The notes below the pieces were generated by a model. The model saw only the letters and a program-made list of their open reading frames with translations, had not been told where the DNA came from and searched no databases. This document shows positions 16,653 through 25,624 of a DNA stretch of 64,000 nucleotides, one piece after another (the stretch's first letter is position 1; every line of letters starts with the position of its first letter). A program made the translations under genes and the position numbers. The stretch lies in contig NZ_FWDP01000003.1 in NCBI RefSeq assembly GCF_900169305.1, positions 310,001 through 374,000 on the forward strand. The letters run 5' to 3'. Origin of the DNA: Marinilactibacillus piezotolerans (lineage in GTDB: Bacteria; Bacillota; Bacilli; Lactobacillales; Carnobacteriaceae_A).

Positions 16653-16853
16653 TTACTTCTTGCCGAAACCGCCAAGCCCGCCTAAATCAATACCGCTGAA
16701 GGATTGTTTAGCTGTATTGATCAGTTCATCCCGTTCATTCTTATCGATTTTTCCATCTGAATGAGCTTGTTTAACCTCGTTTACCAACTGTCCGACTTTG
16801 TCTTTGTCTACATTTTGAATCTGTTGTTTTAGTTGATCAAATTTTTGACTCAT
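16653..16853 (-). CDS. Small conserved-looking hydrophilic protein (66 residues)
   Basis: Reads as a soluble helical protein ending in a glycine-rich tail (GIDLGGLGGFGKK). The central HSDGKIDKNERDEL looks like an EF-hand-like or acidic turn. AAGGAT ribosome site before the ATG at 16853. No recognised function. A decayed second copy lies just upstream (16938-17055). Monocistronic. Confidence 0.6.
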   Translation of the reverse strand: MSQKFDQLKQQIQNVDKDKVGQLVNEVKQAHSDGKIDKNERDELINTAKQSFSGIDLGGLGGFGKK

Positions 16854-16937
16854 CGTCTATCCATCCTTTCTCAGCGTTTTTTGTATGTTTACACTTTATG
16901 AAAAATGGTCGGATCATGCAAGTAAGAGAACTCGACT

Positions 16938-17055
16938 CTATAATTTTCTTCTGCCGAACTTTATGATTCTTTTAAGCAAATTCAAGTTGATGTTGCCGAC
17001 AACTTGCTTAGCTGTTGCATTCAGTTCATGTTTAAATAATTTAATTGTTGAATTT
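16938..17055 (-). pseudogene. Decayed paralogue of the 66-residue protein
   Basis: The minus strand read to the TAG at 16938-16940 gives ...FKHELNATAKQVVGNINL... and ends KFGRRKL. This lines up with ERDELINTAKQSFSGIDL...GFGKK of the neighbouring 66-residue protein. No start codon or ribosome site remains, and the upstream part is AT-rich and unrecognisable. I infer a tandem duplicate that has decayed. Confidence 0.4.
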
Positions 17056-17189
17056 AATTTAAATTATCTCTGATTTTATATTTTCTGTTAAAAAGAGACT
17101 TGTTAGGATGTTTACTATGTTTTTGTTTGCTTTTTTTAGGCTTGGATAGTATGATGTTTTCAATCGGAATATCGTTTAGACAGACGAAT

Positions 17190-17555
17190 AGTATTGTAAA
17201 AGTCTATGAGCAGAAAGAGTAGGTACATCCACTTTATTGAAGCGAGTTCGGGGCAGTGCAAGCCGGATATAAAGCATGTATTGAATGGATCTGTAAGACG
17301 AGGTGCGACGAGATTAGCATACTCCGGAGGCCCGCCGTTAAAAGGGATAGGATATCGGCAGTGTATGCCCGTATCTGAAAAGAGATAAATTTACATTTAG
17401 TGGCATAACGGGTAGACACTCGTCCTAATAGGACTGGGTGTTTTTTTGATTTTAAGGCAATTAAAAATTTCCCAATATGTTCTGTATGTATATTTAATAT
17501 GGGTGGCACCGCGAGTCACTTCGTCCCATTGTTAATGGATGAAGTGGCTCTTTTT
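17190..17555 (+). promoter_or_regulatory. T-box riboswitch (tryptophan) with two terminators, upstream of trpB
   Basis: Stem I starts near AAAGAGTAGGTACAT (17213 on), with a GC-rich distal part (17243-17266) and a specifier loop TGAATGGATC holding codon TGG (17286-17288) for Trp. The antiterminator sequence GGGTGGCACCGCG is at 17501-17513; its TGGC bulge matches the GCCA end expected for tRNA-Trp. The final terminator is a 14-bp stem, 17513-17526 with 17537-17550, plus T5. An earlier hairpin, 17416-17425 with 17431-17441, has a T run (17441-17447) and is preceded by a degenerate T-box (AACGGGTAGACAC) lacking TGGN. Probable promoter TTGTTT-18-TAGTAT at 17123-17152. Confidence 0.88.
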
Positions 17556-17662
17556 GTCGTCAAAAGATATTCCGAAGCCAACTTTAAAGGAAGGACACAG
17601 CTTAGAAAGTTGTTAAGGCAAACAGCGAAAACCACAATCAAATTAAGAAAGGATGCAGTAAA

Positions 17663-18841
17663 ATGACAAAAGAAAACTTTGGATCATTCGGTGGTCAGTT
17701 CGTTCCGGAACCTATTCAGACCGCATTAAAGGAATTGGAAACAGCGTACGATGAAGCTAGACAAGACGAAAGCTTCATGAAAGAATATCAGCATTATCTG
17801 AAAGATTACAGCGGGCGCGAAACGCCGTTGTTTTATGCAAAAGGCCTGACCGAAAAGCTGGGCGGAGCTAAAATTTACTTAAAAAGAGAAGATTTGAACC
17901 ATACGGGTGCGCATAAACTCAATAATGTAATCGGCCAAATTCTATTAGCTAGACGAATGGGGAAAAAACGGATCATAGCTGAGACAGGAGCAGGGCAGCA
18001 TGGTGTGGCTACAGCGACAGTGGCAGCAATGTTCCAGATGGAATGCGAGATTTTTATGGGTGAAGAAGACATGGAACGACAAGCGTTGAATGTTTTCCGT
18101 ATGAGAGTGCTGGGTGCTAAAGTAACTGCAGCAACTCATGGTCAGCGGACACTCAGTGAAGCAGTAGATGCTGCATTTGAGAATTGGGTTGAAACACTTG
18201 AGGACACTTTTTATGTCGTAGGTTCAGTGGTAGGACCGCATCCTTATCCGACGATGGTCAGAGATTTCCAAAGAGTGATTGGAGATGAAGCCAGAAGACA
18301 GATTTTAGAAAAAGAAGGCCGTCTTCCGGATTATGTAATAGCCTGTGTCGGCGGCGGAAGTAATGCCATGGGGATCTTTTACCCGTTTGTAGAAGACCAA
18401 GAAGTGAAGTTGATTGGTGTAGAAGCAGCAGGGAAAGGATTAGAAACTACAGAACATGCTGCAACGATTACAAAAGGTTCAGTAGGGGTAGTTCATGGTA
18501 TGAAGACGATTGTGCTGAAAGATGATCAAGAACAAATTATGCCGGTCTACTCTATTTCACCAGGCTTAGATTATCCGGGCGTTGGACCGGAACACGCTTA
18601 TCTAAAAGATATCAAACGAGCAGAATACGTGTCCGCAACAGATGAAGAAGCCATTCAAGCCTTTTTAGAATTATCGAAAATGGAAGGGATCATACCTGCT
18701 ATTGAGAGTTCACATGCAGTAGCACATTTACTAAAATTAGCACCAACCTTATCGCAAGACCATGTAATCATTGTCAATATTTCCGGACGAGGAGATAAAG
18801 ATATGAATGTCATTGCAAAATTGCAAGGGTATGACGTTTAA
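17663..18841 (+). CDS. trpB: Tryptophan synthase beta chain, lone copy
   Basis: 392 residues, full-length TrpB1 type. PLP lysine in [10 protein letters not shown], the phosphate-binding loop [22 protein letters not shown], and the C-terminal SGRGDKD. It makes Trp from indole and serine. trpA and the other trp genes are absent from both sides: a terminator follows and an unrelated hydrolase comes next. It may therefore work on scavenged indole, or the alpha chain is elsewhere. Expression is under the Trp T-box. AGAAAGGATG upstream of the ATG. Confidence 0.95.
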   Translation: MTKENFGSFGGQFVPEPIQTALKELETAYDEARQDESFMKEYQHYLKDYSGRETPLFYAKGLTEKLGGAKIYLKREDLNHTGAHKLNNVIGQILLARRMGKKRIIAETGAGQHGVATATVAAMFQMECEIFMGEEDMERQALNVFRMRVLGAKVTAATHGQRTLSEAVDAAFENWVETLEDTFYVVGSVVGPHPYPTMVRDFQRVIGDEARRQILEKEGRLPDYVIACVGGGSNAMGIFYPFVEDQEVKLIGVEAAGKGLETTEHAATITKGSVGVVHGMKTIVLKDDQEQIMPVYSISPGLDYPGVGPEHAYLKDIKRAEYVSATDEEAIQAFLELSKMEGIIPAIESSHAVAHLLKLAPTLSQDHVIIVNISGRGDKDMNVIAKLQGYDV

Positions 18842-18885
18842 ACATATAACAAAAAAAGCTCCTTTTCTATAGAAGGAATCATATG

Positions 18886-18929
18886 AACCAGGATGAGGAA
18901 TCGGCTGATTTTCATCCTGGTTTTTGCTT
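18886..18929 (+). terminator. Intrinsic terminator after trpB
   Basis: AACCAGGATGA / TCATCCTGGTT 11-bp stem followed by TTTTT. Confirms trpB is transcribed alone. Confidence 0.8.
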
Positions 18930-19065
18930 ATTTGGACAAATGTTAAAAAAATCATTCTTGTTATTGGGCAGTAAGGGGTGAGTTGGTGTAGAATTAGCTT
19001 ACACGATGATCGTATTATCATAAAATAAACCAGCCTTTGCATGATCACAGAAAAGGAGAATGGAA

Positions 19066-19926
19066 ATGGATGCAATTGAACATGATTATATGAAAACAAA
19101 TGGAATCACACTGCATGTAGCCAAGCAAGGTCCGAAAGATGGCAAACTAGTGATTTTACTCCATGGATTTCCAGAATTCTGGTATGGATGGCATCGACAA
19201 ATGAAAGATTTAGCAGGCAGAGGATTTCGAGTATGGGCACCGGATCAGCGCGGATATAATTTGAGTGATAAGCCAGAAGAAGTTAAAGATTATAAAATCA
19301 ACCTGTTGGTGAAAGATATTGTTGGACTGATCCGTCAGTCAGGACGAGAAAAAGTATATCTTGTTGGTCACGACTGGGGCGGCATTGTAGCGTGGAAAGC
19401 AGCAGGAGACTATCCGGAGTTGATTGAGAAGCTGGTCATTTTAAATGCTCCGCATCAATCAGCTATGAGCAGTCATGTAATGAAGCATCCTTCACAATTA
19501 CTGAAGAGTTCGTACATTCTATTTTTCCAGCTGCGAGAAATTCCTGAAGAACTAATCAGTCATTCAGATTGGGAATATGCTGCTCAAGCACTGAAAAGCA
19601 CCAGTCGAGAAGGAACATTCAGTCAAGAAGACTTAGAGCAGTACCAAAAGGCCTGGTCGCAGTCCAATGCTATGGAGTCTATGATCAACTGGTACCGGGC
19701 TAACGTGACCAGTTTGATGGATTTAGACGGTGCTTCAAGGGTCGTTGTACCGACTTATATTATCTGGGGAATGAAAGATCAGTTTTTAGGGAAAGAACTT
19801 GCGGCTAAAAGTCTGGAATACTGTGCTGATGGTCGAGGCATACTGCTCGGGGAAGCAACGCACTGGGTGCAGCATGAAGCTCCCGAACAGGTCAGTCAAT
19901 TGATTGCAGCCCATTTTACAAGGTAA
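19066..19926 (+). CDS. Alpha/beta hydrolase, epoxide-hydrolase/dehalogenase-like
   Basis: 286 residues. The oxyanion motif HGFPEFWYGW is near residue 32, the Asp nucleophile in VGHDWGG near 105, a catalytic acid in the region of YIIWGMKDQFL near 230, and the His in THWVQHE near 268. An HGFPE motif with an Asp nucleophile points to epoxide hydrolases or haloacid/haloalkane dehalogenases rather than esterases. ATG 19066 is chosen; the ATG at 19060 is too close to AAAAGGAG. Followed 12 bases later by a DUF998 gene, likely same operon. Confidence 0.82.
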   Translation: MDAIEHDYMKTNGITLHVAKQGPKDGKLVILLHGFPEFWYGWHRQMKDLAGRGFRVWAPDQRGYNLSDKPEEVKDYKINLLVKDIVGLIRQSGREKVYLVGHDWGGIVAWKAAGDYPELIEKLVILNAPHQSAMSSHVMKHPSQLLKSSYILFFQLREIPEELISHSDWEYAAQALKSTSREGTFSQEDLEQYQKAWSQSNAMESMINWYRANVTSLMDLDGASRVVVPTYIIWGMKDQFLGKELAAKSLEYCADGRGILLGEATHWVQHEAPEQVSQLIAAHFTR

Positions 19927-19938
19927 AGGAGAAAAAGA

Positions 19939-20595
19939 TTGAGTAAAGATCACTCTAAAAGACTACTGGCAGGAGCGGTTTTCTTTATTGCCGCGTCTTT
20001 TGTTTATTTGGCAGCAGAAGCAATCGCTGCAAGTGCCTGGATCGATCCAGACTACGGTTACGCTTATCATTATATCAGTGACCTCGGTGTATCGGAACGA
20101 ATGACAATAGATGACCGATCAGTCTATTCACCGCTTGCATTTGTGATGAATACTGGATTTATACTATACGGATTTTTATCGGCGAGTGCTTATGTTTGTA
20201 TGTTACCCCTTTTAAAAAAGCGGGTAAGATGGCTGCTGATTTTATTTGCGGTTAATCAAGGAATAGGAAATATGCTCGTCGGTCTTTTTCCCGGCGAATC
20301 TTATGATTATGCCAGCATGCATATTTTAGGAGCCGGTATGGCGATTATTGGCGGCAATGTTACGCTGATTCTTTTTGGATTTGCACTTCGAAATCACCAG
20401 ATTTCTGCAATCATCAAAGGAATAGCAATGACTTTAGGCAATATCGGGTTGATCGCATTGGTCATTATGCTGACCAATGATTTTGGATACCCGGCAGTGT
20501 TCGAACGACTATCTGTTTATACGATGACAATATGGAATCTGATTTTCGGCACTTGGTGGATCGTAAAGCAGTATCATCAAAAAGCTGTTCACTAG
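19939..20595 (+). CDS. DUF998 family membrane protein
   Basis: 218 residues, about six membrane segments: 8-28, 68-90, 97-115, 125-148, 158-178 and 190-210. The YAYHYISDLGVS motif after the first segment is typical of DUF998. Start TTG at 19939, seven bases after AAAGGAGA; no closer ATG fits. Function unknown. Probably cotranscribed with the upstream hydrolase. Confidence 0.78.
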   Translation: MSKDHSKRLLAGAVFFIAASFVYLAAEAIAASAWIDPDYGYAYHYISDLGVSERMTIDDRSVYSPLAFVMNTGFILYGFLSASAYVCMLPLLKKRVRWLLILFAVNQGIGNMLVGLFPGESYDYASMHILGAGMAIIGGNVTLILFGFALRNHQISAIIKGIAMTLGNIGLIALVIMLTNDFGYPAVFERLSVYTMTIWNLIFGTWWIVKQYHQKAVH

Positions 20596-20610
20596 TGGAA
20601 CGGCTTTTTG
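20579..20610 (+). terminator. Intrinsic terminator
   Basis: AAAAAGCTGTTC / GAACGGCTTTTT, 12-bp stem with 7-base loop. It overlaps the last codons of the DUF998 gene. Confidence 0.75.
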
Positions 20611-20741
20611 TATCAAGGTATATTATTTTTAAAATTCTAACGTTCATTCTAGCCTTCGTTTCATCAAACAAAATTCTTTTTGGCAAATTAAAAAGCATCA
20701 GTTTTACATCTAGGAAAAAAGTGTAAAATTAATACTCAAAT

Positions 20742-20784
20742 AAAATCACTCTTTTCCCTGTACAGATGGGAAAAGAGTGATTTT
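20742..20784. terminator. Intrinsic terminator downstream of the acetyltransferase gene
   Basis: Perfect 17-bp stem AAAATCACTCTTTTCCC / GGGAAAAGAGTGATTTT with a 9-base loop. Active on the minus strand after the acetyltransferase, and possibly on both. Confidence 0.85.
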
Positions 20785-20787
20785 GAC

Positions 20788-21408
20788 TTAATAATATTTC
20801 TCAACAAAGTCTTCAATCGGCAGTTTGAGATCCTCATAGCGTTCTTCCAACTCTTCGCGGCTCCAGTCCCACCATTTGATAGTTAACAGTTTTTCCTGGA
20901 TATCTTTCGGGAAGCGTTCTTTGAGAGGTTTTGCCGGAATACCGCCAACAATCGTATAAGGGGGAATATCTTTAGTCACAACAGCACCTGCACCAATGAC
21001 GGCGCCATCTCCTACTGTTACACCGGCTTGAATGGTCACGCCATGTCCGATCCAGACATCGTTGCCGACAGTTGTGACTTTCTGCCGTCTCCTTTCTAGG
21101 AACTGGGTATCTTTGTTGGGGAATCCGTAGCCGTCACCATTATAGGCGAAGAGATGCTGAGAAGGGCGTTCATACGGGTGATTGGTGGGTCCAATACGCA
21201 CCATATCAGCGATACTTGCAAAGCGGCCGATCACGGAATTCTGTACATAGCAGTAGCTTCCTGTATAGCTGTATCCGCCGATCGCTGAGTTATCAATGCT
21301 GTTTTGTTCACCGATCTCAACATATTCTCCAAAAGTCGTATCTTTGATCTGGCTTTGCTTTCCGATCACGGGACGATCAGGATATAATTTTATCGTTTCA
21401 ATATGCAT
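20788..21408 (-). CDS. Left-handed beta-helix acetyltransferase, Xat/CatB type
   Basis: 206 residues. Hexapeptide repeats from about residue 12 (IGKQSQIKDTTFGEYVEIGEQ) through VIGAGAVVTKDIPPYTIVGGIPAK. The VRIGPTNHPYERPSQH segment and the inserted loop before NDVWIGHG resemble xenobiotic (Vat/CatB) acetyltransferases, with the His of the NHP motif as the likely base. C-terminal IKWWDWSREELEE is also typical. It acetylates a hydroxyl using acetyl-CoA; whether an antibiotic or a sugar is unclear. ATG 21408 has GAGAGGG 8 bases upstream. Confidence 0.85.
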   Translation of the reverse strand: MHIETIKLYPDRPVIGKQSQIKDTTFGEYVEIGEQNSIDNSAIGGYSYTGSYCYVQNSVIGRFASIADMVRIGPTNHPYERPSQHLFAYNGDGYGFPNKDTQFLERRRQKVTTVGNDVWIGHGVTIQAGVTVGDGAVIGAGAVVTKDIPPYTIVGGIPAKPLKERFPKDIQEKLLTIKWWDWSREELEERYEDLKLPIEDFVEKYY

Positions 21409-21520
21409 TCTAAACACCCTCTCAAAACTTTTACTTTAGTGTAACCAATGATAGAATGAAATGTAAAGTGCAAAATAACGGGAATCAAAATTACCGTTAC
21501 ATTATATAGGAGGCGATAAA

Positions 21521-22711
21521 GTGTACGACATCAAAGTGATCGATTCTTTTTCTAAAAAGCAGCTTTCCAGATTGAAACATGCAAAAGCCTTTGTACGAGA
21601 GACAGACAGACCGCACGGCATTATGGTAAGAAGTTCTGTAGTGCCCGATGAACTGATCACGGAGGATCTGCTGGTGATTTCAAGGTCTGGTGTAGGTGTT
21701 AACACGATCAATGTACAGTCCTCTACAGAGCAGGGGGTAGCGGTACTGAACACACCTGGCGTCAATGCCAATGCAGTAAAAGAAGCTGTCCTAAGCTCGC
21801 TTTTTTCAGCGGTCCGACCGATTATGCCAGCTGCTGAAATGGTCCAGACATTAAATGGTCCAGATATTCTGGCTCAGGCAGAAGCAAGACGAGATGAGTT
21901 TATTGGAAGAGAGCTGCAAGGAAAAATCCTGGGTGTCATCGGATTAGGGTCGATCGGAACCCAGATTGCCAGAAGCTGCTATGATCTTGGGATGGAAGTC
22001 TTGGGCTATGCCAGAAGAGATCTAGACTTGGATTATGTTGAACAAGTAGATCTGGATGAACTGCTGCGTCAATCTCATTTCATCGTGATCGCTCTGCCGC
22101 TGACAGAAGAAACAAAAGGACTGCTTTCAGAAGACCGGTTGCGCCAAGTCAAAAAAGGGGCGTACCTGTTCAACTTTGGAAGAGGCCCTATTGTAGATAC
22201 AACAGGTATGCTCGCTGCTTTAAATGAGGAAATTATTGACGGGTATTACACAGATTTCCCGGAAGAATCTTATTTGGGCCATGAAAAAGTCATGATGCTG
22301 CCGCATATTGGCGGAAATACTCAGGAAGCTTTGGAAGGCGGAGAAAGGCTGGCGAGAAAAGCACTAAGTGATTTCTTGCTATACGGAACGGTTAGAGACT
22401 CCGTTAATTTCCCTCCTGCTAGACAGCTGTTTCATTCTCCGTACCGAATGACCGTATTCTACGAGGAAACGTTGGATGCTTTCACAGACATTATGAAGGT
22501 ACTTCATTACTATGATTTGAAAATGGGAGATATGACCAGCAATCGTAAAAATGAATTTGCCTATATGCTGATTGATTTGGAAGAGTCGATAGACAAGATA
22601 GAGGCGGCCGTTGAAGAAATTAGAAAAATGACCACAGTTAAGCGAGTACGTATCTTGAAAAGGCCGCATTATAAAAAAAGAAAGAGAGCTAAGAAAACAA
22701 GAACATCATAG
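21521..22711 (+). CDS. serA: D-3-phosphoglycerate dehydrogenase-like protein
   Basis: 396 residues, 2-hydroxyacid dehydrogenase family. NAD site GVIGLGSIGTQIA near residue 145; catalytic Arg in FNFGRGPIVDT and His in LPHIGGNTQEA. The C-terminal 80 residues look like a degenerate ACT domain (NEFAYMLIDLEES...VKRVRILK) with an unusually basic tail KKRKRAKKTRTS. It oxidises 3-phosphoglycerate in serine synthesis if the assignment holds. No serC or serB nearby. Start GTG at 21521 after AGGAGGCGATAAA; monocistronic with a strong terminator. Confidence 0.8.
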   Translation: MYDIKVIDSFSKKQLSRLKHAKAFVRETDRPHGIMVRSSVVPDELITEDLLVISRSGVGVNTINVQSSTEQGVAVLNTPGVNANAVKEAVLSSLFSAVRPIMPAAEMVQTLNGPDILAQAEARRDEFIGRELQGKILGVIGLGSIGTQIARSCYDLGMEVLGYARRDLDLDYVEQVDLDELLRQSHFIVIALPLTEETKGLLSEDRLRQVKKGAYLFNFGRGPIVDTTGMLAALNEEIIDGYYTDFPEESYLGHEKVMMLPHIGGNTQEALEGGERLARKALSDFLLYGTVRDSVNFPPARQLFHSPYRMTVFYEETLDAFTDIMKVLHYYDLKMGDMTSNRKNEFAYMLIDLEESIDKIEAAVEEIRKMTTVKRVRILKRPHYKKRKRAKKTRTS

Positions 22712-22718
22712 TTAATGC

Positions 22719-22760
22719 AAAAAGGGACTGACTTTCTATGTGAAAGTCGGTCCCTTTTTT
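22719..22760. terminator. Intrinsic terminator
   Basis: AAAAAGGGACTGACTTT / AAAGTCGGTCCCTTTTTT with a 7-base loop, long stem and T6. Between serA and the converging satP-like gene. Confidence 0.88.
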
Positions 22761-22800
22761 ATACTGGACGAAGCTGCTGTTTTGTATTTTTTGCTTTATT

Positions 22801-23400
22801 CTATTTTACTTCGCCAATCGGCATTAAGGATTTTCCGTATAATTCGTTGATGACTTGTGCAAGTCCAGCGTAGATCGCTGAGAATCCGCAGAAGATACCT
22901 TCATAACCTGCAATGGTGATAATCATTTCTGATCCAGTAAAGTCTCCAAGAGCTAACAAGAAGAATAACAATGCTAATGTACCGAATACGACTTGAAGCG
23001 CACGGTTGATTCTAAATGTTCCAATAAATAAGACCAGTGTGAATAGTCCCCACATAAACAAGTAAGCTGCCATGGCTTCTGGAGAAGTTGGTTCGCCTAA
23101 TCCCATCATCGGTAATAAATTCAATGCTGCAAATGATAGCCAAAACAATCCATATGATGTGAACGCAGTTGTACCAAACGTATTATTTTTCTTCCATTCC
23201 AATACACCGGCAATAACTTGTGCAATACCCCCGTAGAAAATACCCATTGCAATGATCATTGGATTAATTGGGAAAAATCCAGCGTTATGGATATTCAACA
23301 ATACTGTCGTCATCCCAAACCCTAATAAACCAAGTGGTGCAGGGTTGGCAGTTAATTGATTGATCATGACTGTCTTCCCGTCTAAATTATGATTGCTCAT
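22801..23400 (-). CDS. Acetate/succinate transporter, GPR1/FUN34/YaaH (SatP) family
   Basis: 199 residues, six membrane segments. The family signature [14 protein letters not shown] is at about residue 18 before the first helix, followed by [22 protein letters not shown] and ALNLLPMMG. Moves acetate or succinate with protons. The ATG at 23400 (MSNHNLDGK) is chosen because AAGGAG lies 8 bases upstream; a longer frame to 23481 has no site. Monocistronic. Confidence 0.9.
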   Translation of the reverse strand: MSNHNLDGKTVMINQLTANPAPLGLLGFGMTTVLLNIHNAGFFPINPMIIAMGIFYGGIAQVIAGVLEWKKNNTFGTTAFTSYGLFWLSFAALNLLPMMGLGEPTSPEAMAAYLFMWGLFTLVLFIGTFRINRALQVVFGTLALLFFLLALGDFTGSEMIITIAGYEGIFCGFSAIYAGLAQVINELYGKSLMPIGEVK

Positions 23401-23558
23401 TTTTGCTCTCCTTTTATTCATCATTGTCATGTTTGCACACGCGATTCCAATTATACAGCAGAGCAAAGGCAATTCAATCAAAAAATGAGAAGAAAAAAAG
23501 ACAATTTCTGTTAAAGCAATAAGCTTTCATTGAATTATTTTCAAAAAATAACGAAGCA

Positions 23559-24050
23559 TTATTCGGAAAGTGTTTCATAGGCTAATTTAGAAATGATTTT
23601 GTGGTGATCTGAGTAGGTTTCTAATAATTCTGCTTGAGTAAAAAGCTTGAAATCTGAGAAATCAAAACCTGGTATAACGGTACAACTGACTAACGCATAG
23701 CCTTCTTCAACAGTAGAGCCGAAAATTGTTCCAGCAGGTACGTTGTGATGCAGCTGTTCTTCGTTTACTCTGGACAACCCTAATTTTGTTTGGCTATAAG
23801 AACCATCACCGTGAAGAGAGTGGACCGTCAGCGGATTTCCATCATGGAAAAACCATAGTTCATCAGAAGTCAGTTGATGAAAATGGGAAGGACTGTCCTC
23901 AGTCAATAAAAAATAAATATTGGTATAAAGTGGAAAGTCTTTTTCGGTTTTTGAATAAGTCTGAGAACTGACATCCGTCTGAACAAAAAAGCCGCCTTCC
24001 GGATGAGGCTGCAAGTTCAGTTCAGTGATCCATTGTCTTGCTGTTTTCAT
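23559..24050 (-). CDS. Cupin protein, DUF985 type
   Basis: 163 residues. NLQPHPEGGFFVQTD, then IYFLLTEDSPSHFHQLTSDELWFFHDG, the double-stranded beta-helix with His/Glu metal ligands, and a C-terminal VIPGFDFSDFKL. These are characteristic of DUF985 (YML079-like) cupins. Molecular function unknown. GGAGGAACAG upstream. It starts 15 bases after the VOC gene stop and is likely its operon partner. Confidence 0.82.
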   Translation of the reverse strand: MKTARQWITELNLQPHPEGGFFVQTDVSSQTYSKTEKDFPLYTNIYFLLTEDSPSHFHQLTSDELWFFHDGNPLTVHSLHGDGSYSQTKLGLSRVNEEQLHHNVPAGTIFGSTVEEGYALVSCTVIPGFDFSDFKLFTQAELLETYSDHHKIISKLAYETLSE

Positions 24051-24065
24051 AATCTCTGTTCCTCC

Positions 24066-24494
24066 TTAGAACAAGTCTGAACGCTTTTTTTGCAAGTCAG
24101 TTATTCTTCCAGAATAGAAAGGAGAATCCACATCTTCATCCACAACGCTGAATAAATGATTCTCTAAATCAAAAAAGTTGAAAGATTTTATCCCGTTGAA
24201 GTTTTCGATTGCAGTGACACTGACATTATGACGTACAAAATGCTGATGAGCAGCTTCGATATTTTCAACTACAAAGTTGTAATAAACATTTCTCTGAGGG
24301 ACCTGCGTCTGAAACTCTGTAGTCTGTGAGGAATCTGTTTTGATCAAAGTCAATTGTGTGGTTCCTGATTCCAAATACATACCAATACCCGTTTCCCAGC
24401 TTCCAATTTTTTTCGCGCCCAGGACAGTTTTGTACCAATCAGCTGATTGCTCAAGATCCGTAACAGGAATAAAGATACTGGCTATTTTAAACAT
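24066..24494 (-). CDS. VOC-family (glyoxalase/bleomycin resistance-like) protein
   Basis: 142 residues with two beta-alpha-beta-beta-beta units: ASIFIPVTDLEQSADWYKTVLG and VYYNFVVENIEAAHQHF. Metal ligands of glyoxalase I are only partly matched, so substrate is unknown. First gene of a two-gene unit with the DUF985 cupin. AGGAGGCTGC ribosome site. Confidence 0.78.
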   Translation of the reverse strand: MFKIASIFIPVTDLEQSADWYKTVLGAKKIGSWETGIGMYLESGTTQLTLIKTDSSQTTEFQTQVPQRNVYYNFVVENIEAAHQHFVRHNVSVTAIENFNGIKSFNFFDLENHLFSVVDEDVDSPFYSGRITDLQKKRSDLF

Positions 24495-24664
24495 AGCAGC
24501 CTCCTAAAAAGATATTTAGCAATATCATAATTTACGAATTTGTCTTCGCCAACTTCTGTTGAGTTAAAATTTATGATTGAAAGATGCTAAGGTTTTAAAA
24601 TAGCATGTAACAGGGTTGTTTTCATGCTAAACTAGAGAAAAGTTTAAAACAAAGAGGCCAGATA

Positions 24665-25588
24665 ATGAATCCATTTTTCAAGCTTATACTCAAACTGATG
24701 TCGTCTCCTAGAATCGATATTCAAGAAGACTATCAGGGAATCAGAAAATTTCAACGCTTCTTTTACGGTACACCAAGAAATTCTTATCGCGTTCTGGATG
24801 ATCAGATTTGTTCAGAAGATGGATCACATGAAATCGACGTAAGGATATTTCAGCCGAAAAAGCTGCTGCATAGTGAACCGATTCTATATATTCATGGCGG
24901 TGGCTGGGTCATTGGAGATATCGATTCTTATACAAAAGCTTGCATGAATCTGGCAGATGCTCTTGGTCGGGAAGTTTATTCAATTGACTACCGATTAGCG
25001 CCGGAGCATCCTTATCCTGCAGGGCTGAATGACTGTTTCCGTGCAGCTGAGGGATTGCTGGAAAGGCTGCAGTTTATCGATCCGAATAATCTTTCGAAAT
25101 GGATCATTATGGGCGATTCTGCAGGAGGGAATCTGGCAGCCGCAGTATCTCTTTTATTAAGAGATAAAGGATTGACCGTGCCTTATAAACAAGTTTTACT
25201 ATATCCTGTAACTTATTGGGATCATTCTGAAGAGTCGCCATTTGCCTCTATTCGAGAGAATGGATATGACTATGGATTAACGATTGCTAAGATTCAAAGT
25301 TATATGGAACTTTACGTGCCAGATGAAGCAGAAAGAAAAAAAGCGAATGTAGCACCTCTGATGGCAGAGGATTTAAGCAATCAGCCAGAAACACTGGTCA
25401 TCACAGCGGAATTCGATCCCCTTAGAGATGAAGGAGAAGCTTACGCCAGCGCTTTGTTCAAAGCAGGCAATAAAGTTCGCTTGCATCGAATCAATAACGC
25501 CGTACACGGCTTTATTACGTACCCGAAATTTGCGACACCACTGGATGAAGCTTACCGAATCATAGATGATTTTTTAACGCGGACATAA
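24665..25588 (+). CDS. Alpha/beta hydrolase, hormone-sensitive-lipase/Aes type
   Basis: 307 residues. Oxyanion motif HGGGWVIGD near residue 78, Ser nucleophile in GDSAGGN near 157, Asp in AEFDPLRDEGE near 245 and His in AVHGF near 280, i.e. a complete carboxylesterase triad. Shares an N-terminal cap-like segment with acetyl esterases. First gene of a four-gene operon with an acyltransferase-like gene 36 bases downstream, suggesting ester turnover. Confidence 0.87.
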   Translation: MNPFFKLILKLMSSPRIDIQEDYQGIRKFQRFFYGTPRNSYRVLDDQICSEDGSHEIDVRIFQPKKLLHSEPILYIHGGGWVIGDIDSYTKACMNLADALGREVYSIDYRLAPEHPYPAGLNDCFRAAEGLLERLQFIDPNNLSKWIIMGDSAGGNLAAAVSLLLRDKGLTVPYKQVLLYPVTYWDHSEESPFASIRENGYDYGLTIAKIQSYMELYVPDEAERKKANVAPLMAEDLSNQPETLVITAEFDPLRDEGEAYASALFKAGNKVRLHRINNAVHGFITYPKFATPLDEAYRIIDDFLTRT

Positions 25589-25624
25589 TAAGAATAGATG
25601 AAAAGAGAAAGAGGGGTGAAGTAG

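Noticed and set aside
16885-17073. Plus-strand 62-codon frame before the T-box
   Set aside because: It is antisense to the decayed copy of the 66-residue gene and has no ribosome site.
17206-17509. Open frames inside the T-box leader
   Set aside because: The sequence is explained by stem I and the terminators; no ribosome sites precede these frames.
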